A model generated the notes under the pieces. It worked only from the letters and a program-made list of their open reading frames with translations. It was not told the origin of the DNA and made no database searches. Below are positions 42,874-51,297 of a stretch of DNA of 64,000 bases, piece by piece. The position numbers and the translations under genes are program-made. How positions within the stretch are numbered: the stretch's first letter is position 1; the number at the start of each line of letters is the position of its first letter. The DNA comes from Albidovulum sp. (GTDB lineage: Bacteria > Pseudomonadota > Alphaproteobacteria > Rhodobacterales > Rhodobacteraceae): positions 124,001 to 188,000 of the forward strand of contig JACKKB010000006.1 in the NCBI GenBank assembly GCA_020637635.1, given 5' to 3'.

Positions 42874-44682
42874 ATGTCCGTCACATCCGCCATTGCCAAG
42901 GTTACCGAGCGCATCGTCCGCCGCTCCGCCGCCAGCCGCGGCGCATATCTCGACCGCTTGTCCAGGGCCGCCGAGGAAGGGCCGGCGCGGGCGCATCTGT
43001 CCTGCGGCAACCAGGCCCATGCCTATGCGGCGATGTCCGAGGACAAGCGCGCGCTTGCCGACGGGCGGGCGGTGAACATCGGCATCGTGACGGCCTATAA
43101 CGACATGCTCTCGGCGCACCAACCCTATGAGGACTATCCCAAGCTCATCCGTGCAGCGGCGCGAGAGGCCGGAGCCACGGCGCAGGTGGCCGGCGGCGTG
43201 CCGGCGATGTGCGATGGCGTCACGCAGGGCCAGCCGGGCATGGAGCTGTCGCTTTTCTCCCGCGATGTCATAGCCCTGGCGGCCGGTGTTGCGATGTCGC
43301 ACAACTGTTTCGACGCCGCCGTGTACCTCGGCATCTGCGACAAGATCGTCCCCGGACTCGTCATCGCCGCGGCGACCTTCGGCCATGTGCCGGCGCTCTT
43401 CGTGCCCTCGGGGCCGATGACCTCGGGCCTGCCCAATGACGAGAAGGGCAAGATCCGCCAGATGTTCGCCGCCGGCGAGATCGGCCGGGCCGAGCTGATG
43501 AAGGCCGAGATGGCGTCCTACCATGGGCCGGGCACCTGCACCTTCTACGGCACCGCCAACACCAACCAGATGCTGATGGAGTTCATGGGGCTGCACCTGC
43601 CCGGCGCCAGTTTCGTCAATCCCGGCACGCCGCTGCGCGAGGCGCTGACCCGCGCCGCGATCCTGCGTGCGGCCGCGATCACCCATCTCGGCAACGACTA
43701 CCGGCCGGCCGGCCGGATCCTCGACGAACGCGCCTTCGTGAACGGGCTCGTGGGGCTGATGGCGACCGGCGGCTCGACCAATCTTGTGCTGCATCTGCCG
43801 GCAATGGCGCACGCCGCCGGGATCGTGCTGGAGCTCGACGACTTCGCCGCGGTCTCCGAAGTGGTGCCGCTGATGGCCAAGGTCTATCCGAACGGGCTGG
43901 CCGACGTGAACCATTTCCATGCGGCGGGCGGGCTGGCCTACATGATCGGCGAGTTGCTCGACGCGGGGCTCCTGCACGAGGATGTCGAGACCGTCGCGGG
44001 CACCGGGCTTGCGCGCTATGCCGATGAGCCGGGGCTCGACGCGGCGGGCCAGCTCGTCTGGCGCCCCGGCCCGAAGGCGAGCGAGAACGACCGCATCCTG
44101 CGCCCCGCGCGCGATGCCTTCGCGCCGCATGGCGGGCTCACCCAGCTGTCGGGCAATCTCGGCCGCGGGGTGATCAAGGTCTCCTCCGTGGCGCCCGATC
44201 GGCACGTGATCGAGGCGCCGGCCCGGGTCTTCGCCGATCAGGATGCGGTCAAGGCCGCGTTCCGTGCCGGCGAATTCACCGCCGACACGGTTGTCGTGGT
44301 CCGCTTCCAGGGCCCGCGCGCCAACGGCATGCCCGAGCTGCATTCGCTGACGCCGGTGCTCTCGGTCCTGCAGGACCGCGGGCTCAAGGTCGCCCTTGTC
44401 ACCGACGGGCGGATGTCGGGCGCATCGGGCAAGGTCCCGGCCGCGATCCACATGAGCCCCGAGGCCGCCGCCGGCGGGCCGCTCGCGCGGCTGCGCGACG
44501 GCGATCTCGTGCGGCTCGACGCGACGCGGGGCACGCTCGATGTGCTGGCCGCGGACTTCGCCGGGCGTCCCGCCGTCGAGGCGGATCTCTCCGGTTCGCG
44601 GTTCGGAACCGGCCGCGAGCTCTTCGAGACCTTCCGGCGGGCCGTCGGCCCGGCGACCGCGGGCGCCTCGCCGCTTTACTGA
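42874..44682 (+). CDS. edd: phosphogluconate dehydratase (Entner-Doudoroff)
   Basis: A 602-residue iron-sulfur dehydratase of the IlvD/Edd family that turns 6-phosphogluconate into 2-keto-3-deoxy-6-phosphogluconate. Family features: GIVTAYNDMLSAHQPYEDYP, GGVPAMCDGVTQGQPGMELSL (cluster Cys), GVAMSHNCFDAAVYLGICDKIVPG (second and third cluster Cys), SYHGPGTCTFYGTANTNQMLMEFMGLHLPGASF and LVTDGRMSGASGKVPAAIHMSPEA. Length is typical of Edd rather than the 560-residue IlvD. Start ATG 42874 has GAGGTG 4 nt before it. It is followed 31 bp later by eda, the next pathway step. Confidence 0.97.
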   Translation: MSVTSAIAKVTERIVRRSAASRGAYLDRLSRAAEEGPARAHLSCGNQAHAYAAMSEDKRALADGRAVNIGIVTAYNDMLSAHQPYEDYPKLIRAAAREAGATAQVAGGVPAMCDGVTQGQPGMELSLFSRDVIALAAGVAMSHNCFDAAVYLGICDKIVPGLVIAAATFGHVPALFVPSGPMTSGLPNDEKGKIRQMFAAGEIGRAELMKAEMASYHGPGTCTFYGTANTNQMLMEFMGLHLPGASFVNPGTPLREALTRAAILRAAAITHLGNDYRPAGRILDERAFVNGLVGLMATGGSTNLVLHLPAMAHAAGIVLELDDFAAVSEVVPLMAKVYPNGLADVNHFHAAGGLAYMIGELLDAGLLHEDVETVAGTGLARYADEPGLDAAGQLVWRPGPKASENDRILRPARDAFAPHGGLTQLSGNLGRGVIKVSSVAPDRHVIEAPARVFADQDAVKAAFRAGEFTADTVVVVRFQGPRANGMPELHSLTPVLSVLQDRGLKVALVTDGRMSGASGKVPAAIHMSPEAAAGGPLARLRDGDLVRLDATRGTLDVLAADFAGRPAVEADLSGSRFGTGRELFETFRRAVGPATAGASPLY

Positions 44683-44713
44683 TCCCCTGGACGCCGCGTG
44701 AAAGGACTTGCCG

Positions 44714-45355
44714 ATGACACCCGCCGAACAGAGCCGCCACGCCGCCGATATCTGCGCGCTGGCGCCGGTGATCCCGGTACTCGTGGTCGAGGATGCCGCC
44801 AGCGCCGCGGATCTCGCCTCTGCGCTGGTGCGGGGCGGGTTGCCGGCGCTCGAGGTGACGCTGCGCACGCCTGCCGCGCTCGATGCGATCCGGGCCATGG
44901 CCGCGGTCGAGGGCGGCATCGTCGGTGCCGGCACGCTGCTGACGCCGGCCGATGTGAAGGCCGCCAGGGACGCGGGCGCGCGCTTTGGCGTCTCGCCCGG
45001 CGCCACCGAGCGGCTCTTGGACGCCTGCGCCGAGGCGGACCTGCCGCTGCTGCCGGGGGCGGCGACGGCGACCGAGGTGATGATGCTGCTCGAAAAGGGC
45101 TACACGGTGCAGAAGTTCTTTCCGGCCGAGGCTTCCGGCGGGGCGCCGGCACTGGCCGCCATCGGGGCGCCGATCCCGCAGGTCCGGTTCTGCCCGACCG
45201 GCGGCGTCGGCCCGAAGAACGTGGCCGATTACCTGCGGTTGGCGAACGTGCTCTGCGTCGGCGGCAGCTGGGTCGCGCCGAAGGCCGATGTGATGGCCGG
45301 GAACTGGGCCGGCATCGAGGCGCTGGCGCGCGCCGCGGCGGCCTTGCCGAGATAG
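44714..45355 (+). CDS. eda: 2-keto-3-deoxy-6-phosphogluconate / 4-hydroxy-2-oxoglutarate aldolase
   Basis: A 213-residue class I aldolase completing the Entner-Doudoroff pathway: KDPG to pyruvate + glyceraldehyde-3-phosphate. The Schiff-base lysine is in YTVQKFFPAEASGG, the catalytic Glu in LPALEVTLRTPAAL, and the phosphate loop in RFCPTGGVGPKN. Length is normal. Start ATG 44714 has AAAGGA 7 nt before it; a TTG two codons earlier is possible. Its last 127 bp overlap a convergent gene on the other strand. Confidence 0.95.
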   Translation: MTPAEQSRHAADICALAPVIPVLVVEDAASAADLASALVRGGLPALEVTLRTPAALDAIRAMAAVEGGIVGAGTLLTPADVKAARDAGARFGVSPGATERLLDACAEADLPLLPGAATATEVMMLLEKGYTVQKFFPAEASGGAPALAAIGAPIPQVRFCPTGGVGPKNVADYLRLANVLCVGGSWVAPKADVMAGNWAGIEALARAAAALPR

Positions 45356-45840
45356 GCGCCGGGGGCGGCGGCGGCACGCCCGTTCTCGCGCTTGAGGGCC
45401 CGGCCGACGATGCCCGGGTCGAAAGCGGCGAGCGCGATGAGCGCCGCGCCGACGGCGAAGAGCACGAGGCCGTAGCCGAAGGTTGCCGCCGGCCCGTCGG
45501 CAAGCAGCATCGGGTGATCCAGAAGCCGCGTCAGCTGGACCGCCACCGTCGCGAAGCCAAGCGTGACGAGCGCGAAGCCGGCGGCATGGCGCAGCGGCGC
45601 GCGGCGCAACTCCAGGATGACCGTGATCGGTGACGGCGCGCGCGGCGATGCGGGCGCCAGCATCGGCCTCAGCGCGGCCGCGCGCAGGGCCATGACATGG
45701 GCGAGGAGCGCCCCGAGCGGGTAGAGATACCAGGCATCTGCGGGCATGATCCGGCCGAGCGCCAGCGCAACGCCAAGGCCGGGAACGAGGCTCGTCATGA
45801 ACCTCCGCAACGGACGGTAGCTCGCGTCTCTGTCAAACAT
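45229..45840 (-). CDS. small integral membrane protein of unknown function
   Basis: A 203-residue hypothetical protein with four predicted helices (FMTSLVPGLGVALALGRIM; YLYPLGALLAHVMALRAA; AAGFALVTLGFATVAVQLTRLL; ATFGYGLVLFAVGAALIALAAF) and a soluble Ala-rich C terminus. AAGGTG lies 5 nt before the ATG, and the hydrophobic pattern argues for a real gene. The last 42 residues are antisense to the end of eda and look non-conserved, so the functional protein probably ends near the last helix. I do not recognise a family. Confidence 0.6.
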   Translation of the reverse strand: MFDRDASYRPLRRFMTSLVPGLGVALALGRIMPADAWYLYPLGALLAHVMALRAAALRPMLAPASPRAPSPITVILELRRAPLRHAAGFALVTLGFATVAVQLTRLLDHPMLLADGPAATFGYGLVLFAVGAALIALAAFDPGIVGRALKRENGRAAAAPGAYLGKAAAARASASMPAQFPAITSAFGATQLPPTQSTFANRR

Positions 45841-46110
45841 CGCACACCTTCACTGCCGCCCGCGCCGACGGTTCCTGAAAAGCCTGCCCGAGGCAGCGCG
45901 CCCGCGGCCAGGCAAATTCGTGATCGCCGGAAATTGGGGTTAATTTGCGACCGGTCCGCGCAACAGCGGCGGCAGATCGGTGGCCTTGTTCAGCCCGGCG
46001 AAACAGCGGCGCGCGGAAATCCGCCGACGACGGGAGGGGGAGTCGCGCGCGCTGTCCGCACGTGGTCCGCGGGCGGGCGCCGCGGGCGGGCGCCGCGGAC
46101 GGGGGCGGCT
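45841..46110. other. intergenic region, no gene seen
   Basis: 270 bp between two minus-strand genes. The half next to the upstream gene (46030-46110) is G/C-rich with GGGCGCCGCGG-like repeats; no RNA or open frame is convincing. AT-rich bases near 45910-45950 (GCAAATTCGTGATC, GGTTAATTTGCG) could hold the promoter of the downstream membrane protein. Confidence 0.5.
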
Positions 46111-46392
46111 TCAGCCCGCGTCGCGCGAGGCCAGACGGCGGGCGCGGCCGCCACGGCGGACCGGCACCGCCGGGGCGGCGAGCGCCTCGGTCAGGATCGC
46201 CGTCATCGGGTGTTCGGGCGCCTCGAGCCCGTAGGCGGCCAGGAGGGCGCGCACCGCCTCGGGCTCGTCGGTGCCGCCGCGCAGGCTGAGCGCCCAGTCG
46301 AGGAAGATCGAGCGGCATTCGCCGACGGTGATCCCCTCGATGCGGTAGCTTTCCCGCACCAGCCCCTTCGGATCGGCCTCGCCCAGCTGCAT
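46111..46392 (-). CDS. small conserved-looking protein of unknown function
   Basis: A 93-residue soluble protein beginning MQLGEADPKGLVRESYRIEGITVGECRSIFLDWALSLRGG, with an acidic helical core and a basic C terminus (VRRGGRARRLASRD). I recall similar short proteins in Rhodobacterales genomes, but cannot name a family or function. The ATG at 46392 starts the conserved-looking part; a TTG at 46407 with GGAG 8 nt upstream is a good alternative and would add five residues. It lies downstream of glnE on the same strand, after a 10-bp tandem repeat. Confidence 0.62.
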   Translation of the reverse strand: MQLGEADPKGLVRESYRIEGITVGECRSIFLDWALSLRGGTDEPEAVRALLAAYGLEAPEHPMTAILTEALAAPAVPVRRGGRARRLASRDAG

Positions 46393-46449
46393 GATGGTTC
46401 TCGCCAAGAGTTCGCTCCGCCGCAGTGTCGTCCCCGGGTCCCCGGCCGG

Positions 46450-46499
46450 TCAAGTCGTGTCAAGTCCGCTCAAGTCCGCTCAAGTCCGGTCAAGTCCGG
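46450..46499. repeat. 5 x 10-bp tandem repeat
   Basis: Five units of TCAAGTCCGS (first one TCAAGTCGTG) between the glnE stop and the small downstream gene. The 10-bp period puts identical sequence on one face of the helix, a layout seen in repeated binding sites, but simple slippage is enough to explain it. Confidence 0.8.
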
Positions 46500-46510
46500 C
46501 AGAGGCCGGT

Positions 46511-49297
46511 TCAGGCCCCGCTCAGGATCCGGCTCACGATAGCGCCCGCGCGTTCGCCATGGGCGGCAAGCTGCGACGCCATCGCATACAGATCCGACGC
46601 GCCGGTCTCGCGCAGAAGGAAGGCGCGGCCACCCTCGCCGATCGCCTCCATGTCGAGCCCGCGGTCGCTCAGAAGCCGGCCACCCGCCTGCAGGCGCCAG
46701 AGAAACCGATAGGCCGTTTGCAGCACCGCCTCGTCCGCCGCCTCAAGAAGCCCGGCACGATGCCCGGCGCGCAGCTGGTCCTCCACCCGCCGCTGCGGCG
46801 CGCCCGAGCGCAGCGCCAGGAGCTGGGCCAGAAGCTCGATGTCCTGCAGCCGCCCGGGTCCGATCTTGGCCTCCCAGGCGCCGTCGGGCGGCTTGGCGGC
46901 GAAGATCCGCGCCCGCATCTCGGCGGTATCGGCGGCGATTCCCGGGCCGGCGCCCTTGGCGGCGAGGACGCTCCTGCGGATCGCCTCCACCTCGGCACCG
47001 AGATCCGCGTCGCCGGCGATCGGCCGCGCGCGCGTCAGCGCCAGATGCTCCCAGGTCCAGGCCTCGGTCATCTGGTAATCGCGGAAGGCCCCGAGCGAGG
47101 TGGCGACCGGCCCCTGCCGCCCGGAGGGGCGCAGCCGCATGTCGACCTCGTAGAGCCTGCCGTCGGCCATGGGCGCGGTGAGCGCGGTGACCAGCATCTG
47201 CGTCAGGCGCGCGTAGTAGGCCCGCGCGGCCAGCGGGCGGCGGCCTTCGGACATTTCCTGCCCGGCGGGATCGTAGATGACGATGAGATCGAGATCCGAG
47301 GCGGCGTTGAGCCTGCCCGCGCCGAGCGAGCCCATGGCGATCAGCACCGCCCCCCTGCCCGGCGGCGCGCCATGCTTGGCGGCGAACTCCGCCTGCACCT
47401 CGGGCCAGATCGCGGCCAGCACCGCCTCGGCCAGATCGGCATATTCGCGCCCGGCCTGGGCGGCATCGACGAGGCCGCGCAGATGGTGGACGCCGATGCG
47501 GAAGTGCCACTCGCGGGCCCAGCGGCGGGCGATGGCGAGCCGGGCCTCATAGTCCGGCGTCGCCGCGAGCCGGCCGGAGAGATCGGCTGCGAGCGCCGCC
47601 CCCCCCGGCCAGGCGGCGAAGAAGTCGCCGCCGATCACGGCATCGAGCACGGTAGCATTGCGGGAAAGATAGGCGGCGAGCCCGGGCGCCGTTGCACAAA
47701 TGTCGACAATGAGGTCGATAAGCTGGGGATTGGCGTCGAAAAGTGAAAAGAGCTGCACACCGGCAGGCAGGCCGGAGAGGAAGCCGTCGAACTGGCGCAG
47801 CGCCTCGAGCGGGTTCGCGGCGCGGTCGAGGCGCGACAGGATCTCGGGCTGGACCCGCTTGAAGATCGCGACCGCGCGTTCCGAGCGCAGCGCCGGATAG
47901 GCGCGCCAGCCCTCGACGATTTCGGCCATCTCGGGGGCAAGCTCGGGCACCGCGCGGGCCTCGGCCGGGGCAAAGAAGCCCTCGGTCAGCTCGTGCACGC
48001 GGGCAAGGCGCCCGGTGATGCTGCGGCGCAGCGCCTCGGTATCGCCCTCGCCCAGGAACCGTGCCAGCCGGTCGAACCCCTCGGGCGCAGAGGGCAACAC
48101 ATGGGTCTGGGCGTCGCCCACCATCTGCAGCCGGTGCTCGACCTCGCGGTGGGCGCGGTAGAGTGCGGCCAGTTCGCGCGCGTCGTCGGCCCCGACCCAG
48201 CCCTTGCGGGCCAGCGCCTCGAGCCCGCCGACCGTGGTGCGGTCGCGCAACTCGGGATCGCGGCCGCCGGCGATCAGCTGCCGGGTCTGGGTGAAGAACT
48301 CGATCTCGCGGATGCCGCCGCGGCCGAGCTTCATGTTGTGGCCTTCAAGGACCACGGGCCCGTGGAAGCCCTTGTGTTCGCGGATCCTGAGCCGCATGTC
48401 GTGGGCATCCTGGATCGCCGCGAAATCGAGATGGCGGCGCCAGACGAAGGGCGTGAGCGCGGCAAGGAAGCGGGCGCCCGCCGCGATGTCGCCACCCGCG
48501 GCGCGGGCCTTGATATAGGCCGCGCGTTCCCAGGTGCGGCCTTGCGATTCATAGTATTGCTCGGCCGCCGCCATCGAGATGCAGACCGGGGTCACGGCGG
48601 CGTCCGGGCGCAGTCGCAGATCGGTGCGGAACACATAGCCGGCCGCGGTCAGGTCCGACAGAAGCGCCGTCATCTTGCGGGTCACGCGGATGAAGGCGGC
48701 GCGCGCTTCCTGCGCATCCTCGCCGTCATAGCGGCTCTCGTCGAAGAGGCAGATGAGGTCGATGTCGGAGGAATAGTTCAGCTCCCCCGCGCCGCCCTTG
48801 CCCATGGCAAGCGCCACCATTCCGGCCGCCGTCGCCGCATCGTCGTCGGTCGCGCCAGGGATCCGGCCACGGCGGATCTCGGCCGCGGTGAAGGTCACGA
48901 GCGCCCGGTGAACCGCGAGATCGGCCAGCCGGGTCAGCGCGCCGGTCACCGTCTCGAGCGGCCAGACGCCGCCGAGATCGGCCAGCGCCGTGAGAAGCGC
49001 CACGCGCCGCTTGGCCTCGCGCAGCGCCAGGCCGAGCGGCTCGGGCTGGTCGTCCCCGACCGTCAGGACGGACGCGAGCACCGCGTCGAGCGCGGCCTCG
49101 GGCGAGCCGGCCAGCGCCGTCTCCAGCCAGTCGGCCTCGCGCAGGATCAGATCGGTCAGAAAGGGGCTGCAGCCGGCGGCGCCCTCGAGCAGGCCGCGCA
49201 ACTCGGGCGCGAGTCCGGCGAAACGGTCGCGCAGATCGTCGAGCCGCGCGGGATCGAAGGGAATCGGCGAGCGCGTCAGGCGAGAGGCGAATGTCAT
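46511..49297 (-). CDS. glnE: bifunctional glutamine synthetase adenylyltransferase/deadenylyltransferase
   Basis: A 928-residue GlnE that adds AMP to, or removes it from, glutamine synthetase in response to PII and glutamine. Two nucleotidyltransferase domains are present: the N-terminal (deadenylylating) with GAGELNYSSDIDLICLFD and the C-terminal (adenylylating) with GAGRLNAASDLDLIVIYD, each carrying the G-x-G-D-x-D-like pattern (SDIDL and SDLDL). Each is followed by a helical GlnD-like UTase domain (RGGIREIEFFTQTRQLIAGG, RLQDIELLAQLLALR). Length is normal. No glnA or glnB nearby. Confidence 0.96.
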   Translation of the reverse strand: MTFASRLTRSPIPFDPARLDDLRDRFAGLAPELRGLLEGAAGCSPFLTDLILREADWLETALAGSPEAALDAVLASVLTVGDDQPEPLGLALREAKRRVALLTALADLGGVWPLETVTGALTRLADLAVHRALVTFTAAEIRRGRIPGATDDDAATAAGMVALAMGKGGAGELNYSSDIDLICLFDESRYDGEDAQEARAAFIRVTRKMTALLSDLTAAGYVFRTDLRLRPDAAVTPVCISMAAAEQYYESQGRTWERAAYIKARAAGGDIAAGARFLAALTPFVWRRHLDFAAIQDAHDMRLRIREHKGFHGPVVLEGHNMKLGRGGIREIEFFTQTRQLIAGGRDPELRDRTTVGGLEALARKGWVGADDARELAALYRAHREVEHRLQMVGDAQTHVLPSAPEGFDRLARFLGEGDTEALRRSITGRLARVHELTEGFFAPAEARAVPELAPEMAEIVEGWRAYPALRSERAVAIFKRVQPEILSRLDRAANPLEALRQFDGFLSGLPAGVQLFSLFDANPQLIDLIVDICATAPGLAAYLSRNATVLDAVIGGDFFAAWPGGAALAADLSGRLAATPDYEARLAIARRWAREWHFRIGVHHLRGLVDAAQAGREYADLAEAVLAAIWPEVQAEFAAKHGAPPGRGAVLIAMGSLGAGRLNAASDLDLIVIYDPAGQEMSEGRRPLAARAYYARLTQMLVTALTAPMADGRLYEVDMRLRPSGRQGPVATSLGAFRDYQMTEAWTWEHLALTRARPIAGDADLGAEVEAIRRSVLAAKGAGPGIAADTAEMRARIFAAKPPDGAWEAKIGPGRLQDIELLAQLLALRSGAPQRRVEDQLRAGHRAGLLEAADEAVLQTAYRFLWRLQAGGRLLSDRGLDMEAIGEGGRAFLLRETGASDLYAMASQLAAHGERAGAIVSRILSGA

Positions 49298-49499
49298 GGC
49301 CGCAGGTTAGCCGGCGCGCCGGCGCCGTCAACGTCGTGCCGGCCGCTGCCGGTCCTGCACGCGCCCTGCCCGATGAGGTCGCCACCGGGGTGCTGCCGGG
49401 GCGGGACTGGACGGGACTGGACAGGGACGCGGCGCCGGGCGACGATGGCGCCAGCGCGGACGGCAGGGCCGCGGCAGCAACGTTGCGGGAGCGGCGGCC

Positions 49500-50084
49500 A
49501 TGGCGGCGGATCCCAGGATAGAGACCTACTTCGCGAAAGCCCGGCACTGGCCGGACGAGCTGCGGGCGCTGCGCGAGATCCTGCGCGGCGCGGGGCTGGA
49601 GGAAACCTTCAAGTGGCGCGGGCCCTGCTACGTCGCCGAGGGCGGCAACATCGCCACGATCTGGGGGTTCCGCGACGCGCCGGCGATCGGGTTCTTCAAG
49701 GGCGTGCTCCTGCCCGACCCCGAGGGCCTCTTGCAGCCGGCGGGCGAGAATTCCCGCGTCGTGCGGGTGATCCGGTTCCGCGACGGCGCCGAGATCGCGG
49801 CGCGGACCGGGGCATTGCGCAGCCTGATCGCGGCGGCGGTATCCGTCGAGAAGGCGGGGCTGAAGCCCGACCTGCCGAAGGACGATTTCGCGCTTCCGCC
49901 CGAACTGGTGGACCGGTTCGACGCCGACCCGGCGTTTCAGGCGGCCTTCGCCGCGCTCACCCCCGGGCGCCAGCGCGGCTATGCGCTGCATTTCGCCGGC
50001 GCCAAGCAATCGGCGACCCGCGCCGCCCGGATCGAGAAGCATGCCGCCCGCATTCTTGCCGGCAAGGGGCTGCAGGATCGTTGA
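49500..50084 (+). CDS. YdeI/OmpD-associated family protein (DUF1801)
   Basis: A 194-residue cytosolic protein. The N-terminal DUF1801 domain (WPDELRALREILRGAGLEETFKWRGPCYVAEGGNIATIWGFRDAPAIGFFKG) and the C-terminal LTPGRQRGYALHFAGAKQSATRAARIEKHAARILAGKG (the bacteriocin-protection helix of YdeI) identify the family. YdeI is linked to stress tolerance; mechanism is unknown. Upstream 202 bp (49298-49499) contain short G/C-rich repeats but no promoter I can identify. Confidence 0.87.
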   Translation: MAADPRIETYFAKARHWPDELRALREILRGAGLEETFKWRGPCYVAEGGNIATIWGFRDAPAIGFFKGVLLPDPEGLLQPAGENSRVVRVIRFRDGAEIAARTGALRSLIAAAVSVEKAGLKPDLPKDDFALPPELVDRFDADPAFQAAFAALTPGRQRGYALHFAGAKQSATRAARIEKHAARILAGKGLQDR

Positions 50085-50137
50085 GGCCTTGCGCCCCGGC
50101 CGCCGCCGTGGCCATCTGGCGCCCGGAGGAGCCCGCC

Positions 50138-50608
50138 ATGAGCAAGAGCCTGACCCGTGTGACCGCCGCGCTTGAGGCCGCCGGGCTGCCCGCCCGGATC
50201 GTCCGGACCGGGGCCGAGACACGGACCGCCCTGCAGGCGGCCGAGGTCGCCGGCTGCGCGGTCGACCAGATCGTGAAGTCGATCGTCTTCCGCGGCGAGG
50301 CGACCGGCCATGTCGTCCTCTTCCTGACCGCCGGCGGCAACCGGGTGAACCCGGCCAGGGCCAGCGCGGTCGCGGGCCAGACGCTCGGCAAGGCCGATGC
50401 CGATCTCGTGCGCGCCGAAACCGGTTTCGCGATCGGCGGCGTCGCCCCGCTCGGCCATCTGATGCCGATCCGCAGCTTTGCCGACCCGCGCCTGCTCGAT
50501 TTCGATACTGTCTGGGCCGCGGCGGGAACCCCGCACCATATCTTCGCCGCCGAGCCGCGCGCGCTCTTCGCGGCAACCGGCAGCGACATCGCCGATTTCA
50601 CCGACTAG
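50138..50608 (+). CDS. YbaK/EbsC family aminoacyl-tRNA deacylase
   Basis: A 156-residue protein of the YbaK/ProX family, which hydrolyses mischarged Cys-tRNA-Pro or Ala-tRNA-Pro. The conserved catalytic lysine is in CAVDQIVKSIVFRGEATGHVVLFLTAGGNRVN, and the loop GFAIGGVAPLGHLMPI is typical. ATG 50138 has GGAGGA 8 nt before it. It is 53 bp downstream of the YdeI-like gene. Which mischarged tRNA it clears is not visible. Confidence 0.9.
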   Translation: MSKSLTRVTAALEAAGLPARIVRTGAETRTALQAAEVAGCAVDQIVKSIVFRGEATGHVVLFLTAGGNRVNPARASAVAGQTLGKADADLVRAETGFAIGGVAPLGHLMPIRSFADPRLLDFDTVWAAAGTPHHIFAAEPRALFAATGSDIADFTD

Positions 50609-50616
50609 CGGCGCGG

Positions 50617-50635
50617 ATGTGAATTTCTTTCACAT
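50617..50635. promoter_or_regulatory. operator-like palindrome 1 (upstream of -35) of the DUF2852 gene
   Basis: ATGTGAA-N5-TTCACAT, 19 bp with perfect 7-bp arms, ending 6 bp before the -35 element. Identical arms occur at 50675-50693. The regulator is not known to me; CRP (N6) and PpsR (TGT-N12-ACA) spacing do not fit. Confidence 0.7.
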
Positions 50636-50641
50636 GAGATC

Positions 50642-50670
50642 TTGACGGCGGGCCCCGGGGTTCCGATCTT
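50642..50670 (+). promoter_or_regulatory. promoter between the two palindromes
   Basis: TTGACG (50642-50647) and GATCTT (50665-50670) with a 17-bp spacer. The -35 is excellent; the -10 is weak. The second palindrome starts 5 bp after the -10 and would cover the transcription start. Confidence 0.5.
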
Positions 50671-50674
50671 GGTG

Positions 50675-50693
50675 ATGTGAAACGCATTCACAT
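50675..50693. promoter_or_regulatory. operator-like palindrome 2 (over +1) of the DUF2852 gene
   Basis: Second copy of ATGTGAA-N5-TTCACAT (arms identical to 50617-50635). Centre-to-centre distance is 58 bp, about 5.5 helical turns. It ends 9 bp before the GGAGGA ribosome site. Binding here should block initiation. Confidence 0.7.
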
Positions 50694-50711
50694 GACCTTA
50701 CGGAGGACCTA

Positions 50712-51143
50712 ATGACCGCTATCGCCGCCTGGCCGAGCCGTGCCGAAAGCTGGCTCGACGAGCGGGGCAAGTGGGCCTGGATCGCCGCCATGATCCTCGG
50801 CTTCATCTTCTTCTGGCCCGTGGGCCTCGCCCTTCTCGGCTACATGATCTGGAGCAAACGCATGTTTTCCGGCCGCTGCGCGCACCGGCGCGCCTTCGAT
50901 TCCCATCGCTACGGCGCCCGCCACGGGTTCCGTTCCTCGGGCAACAGTGCCTTCGATGCCTACAAGGCCGACACGCTCGACCGGCTGGAGCGCGAACAGG
51001 AAGAGTTCGAAGCCTTCCTGAAGCGGCTCCGCGACAGCAAGGACAAGGCCGAGTTCGACACCTACATGCAGGACCGCGCCCGCACCGCCACCGACGACGA
51101 GACGCCGCCGGAAGCGCCGAAGGGTGGCTCGGGCGCCTACTAG
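50712..51143 (+). CDS. DUF2852 domain membrane protein
   Basis: A 143-residue protein with one or two membrane helices at residues about 20-47 (WAWIAAMILGFIFFWPVGLALLGYMIWS), then an Arg/His-rich stretch and a charged coiled coil (DTLDRLEREQEEFEAFLKRLRDSKDKAEFDTYMQDRA). The N-terminal W-P-V-G-L pattern and the coiled coil match DUF2852, an alphaproteobacterial family of unknown function. GGAGGA lies 5 nt before the ATG. Two matching palindromes flank its promoter, so it is probably tightly regulated. Confidence 0.85.
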   Translation: MTAIAAWPSRAESWLDERGKWAWIAAMILGFIFFWPVGLALLGYMIWSKRMFSGRCAHRRAFDSHRYGARHGFRSSGNSAFDAYKADTLDRLEREQEEFEAFLKRLRDSKDKAEFDTYMQDRARTATDDETPPEAPKGGSGAY

Positions 51144-51297
51144 GCCCGGGCGGACACGCCGAAATCCGTTACAATCGGCCCGCCGCGCGCGGGCCGATTG
51201 CGTTCGGGCAACACCCGCAACTCTGGTCTTGGCGGACGCAACCTGCCTTGCTAACGTCTGCCGTATCGCCCGAGGAAACAGCTCTACACCATTCGCC

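Noticed and set aside
50617..50693. DUF2852 palindromes as CRP or PpsR/CrtJ sites
   Set aside because: CRP needs TGTGA-N6-TCACA and PpsR needs TGT-N12-ACA; here the spacers are N7 and N11 in both copies, so neither fits well.
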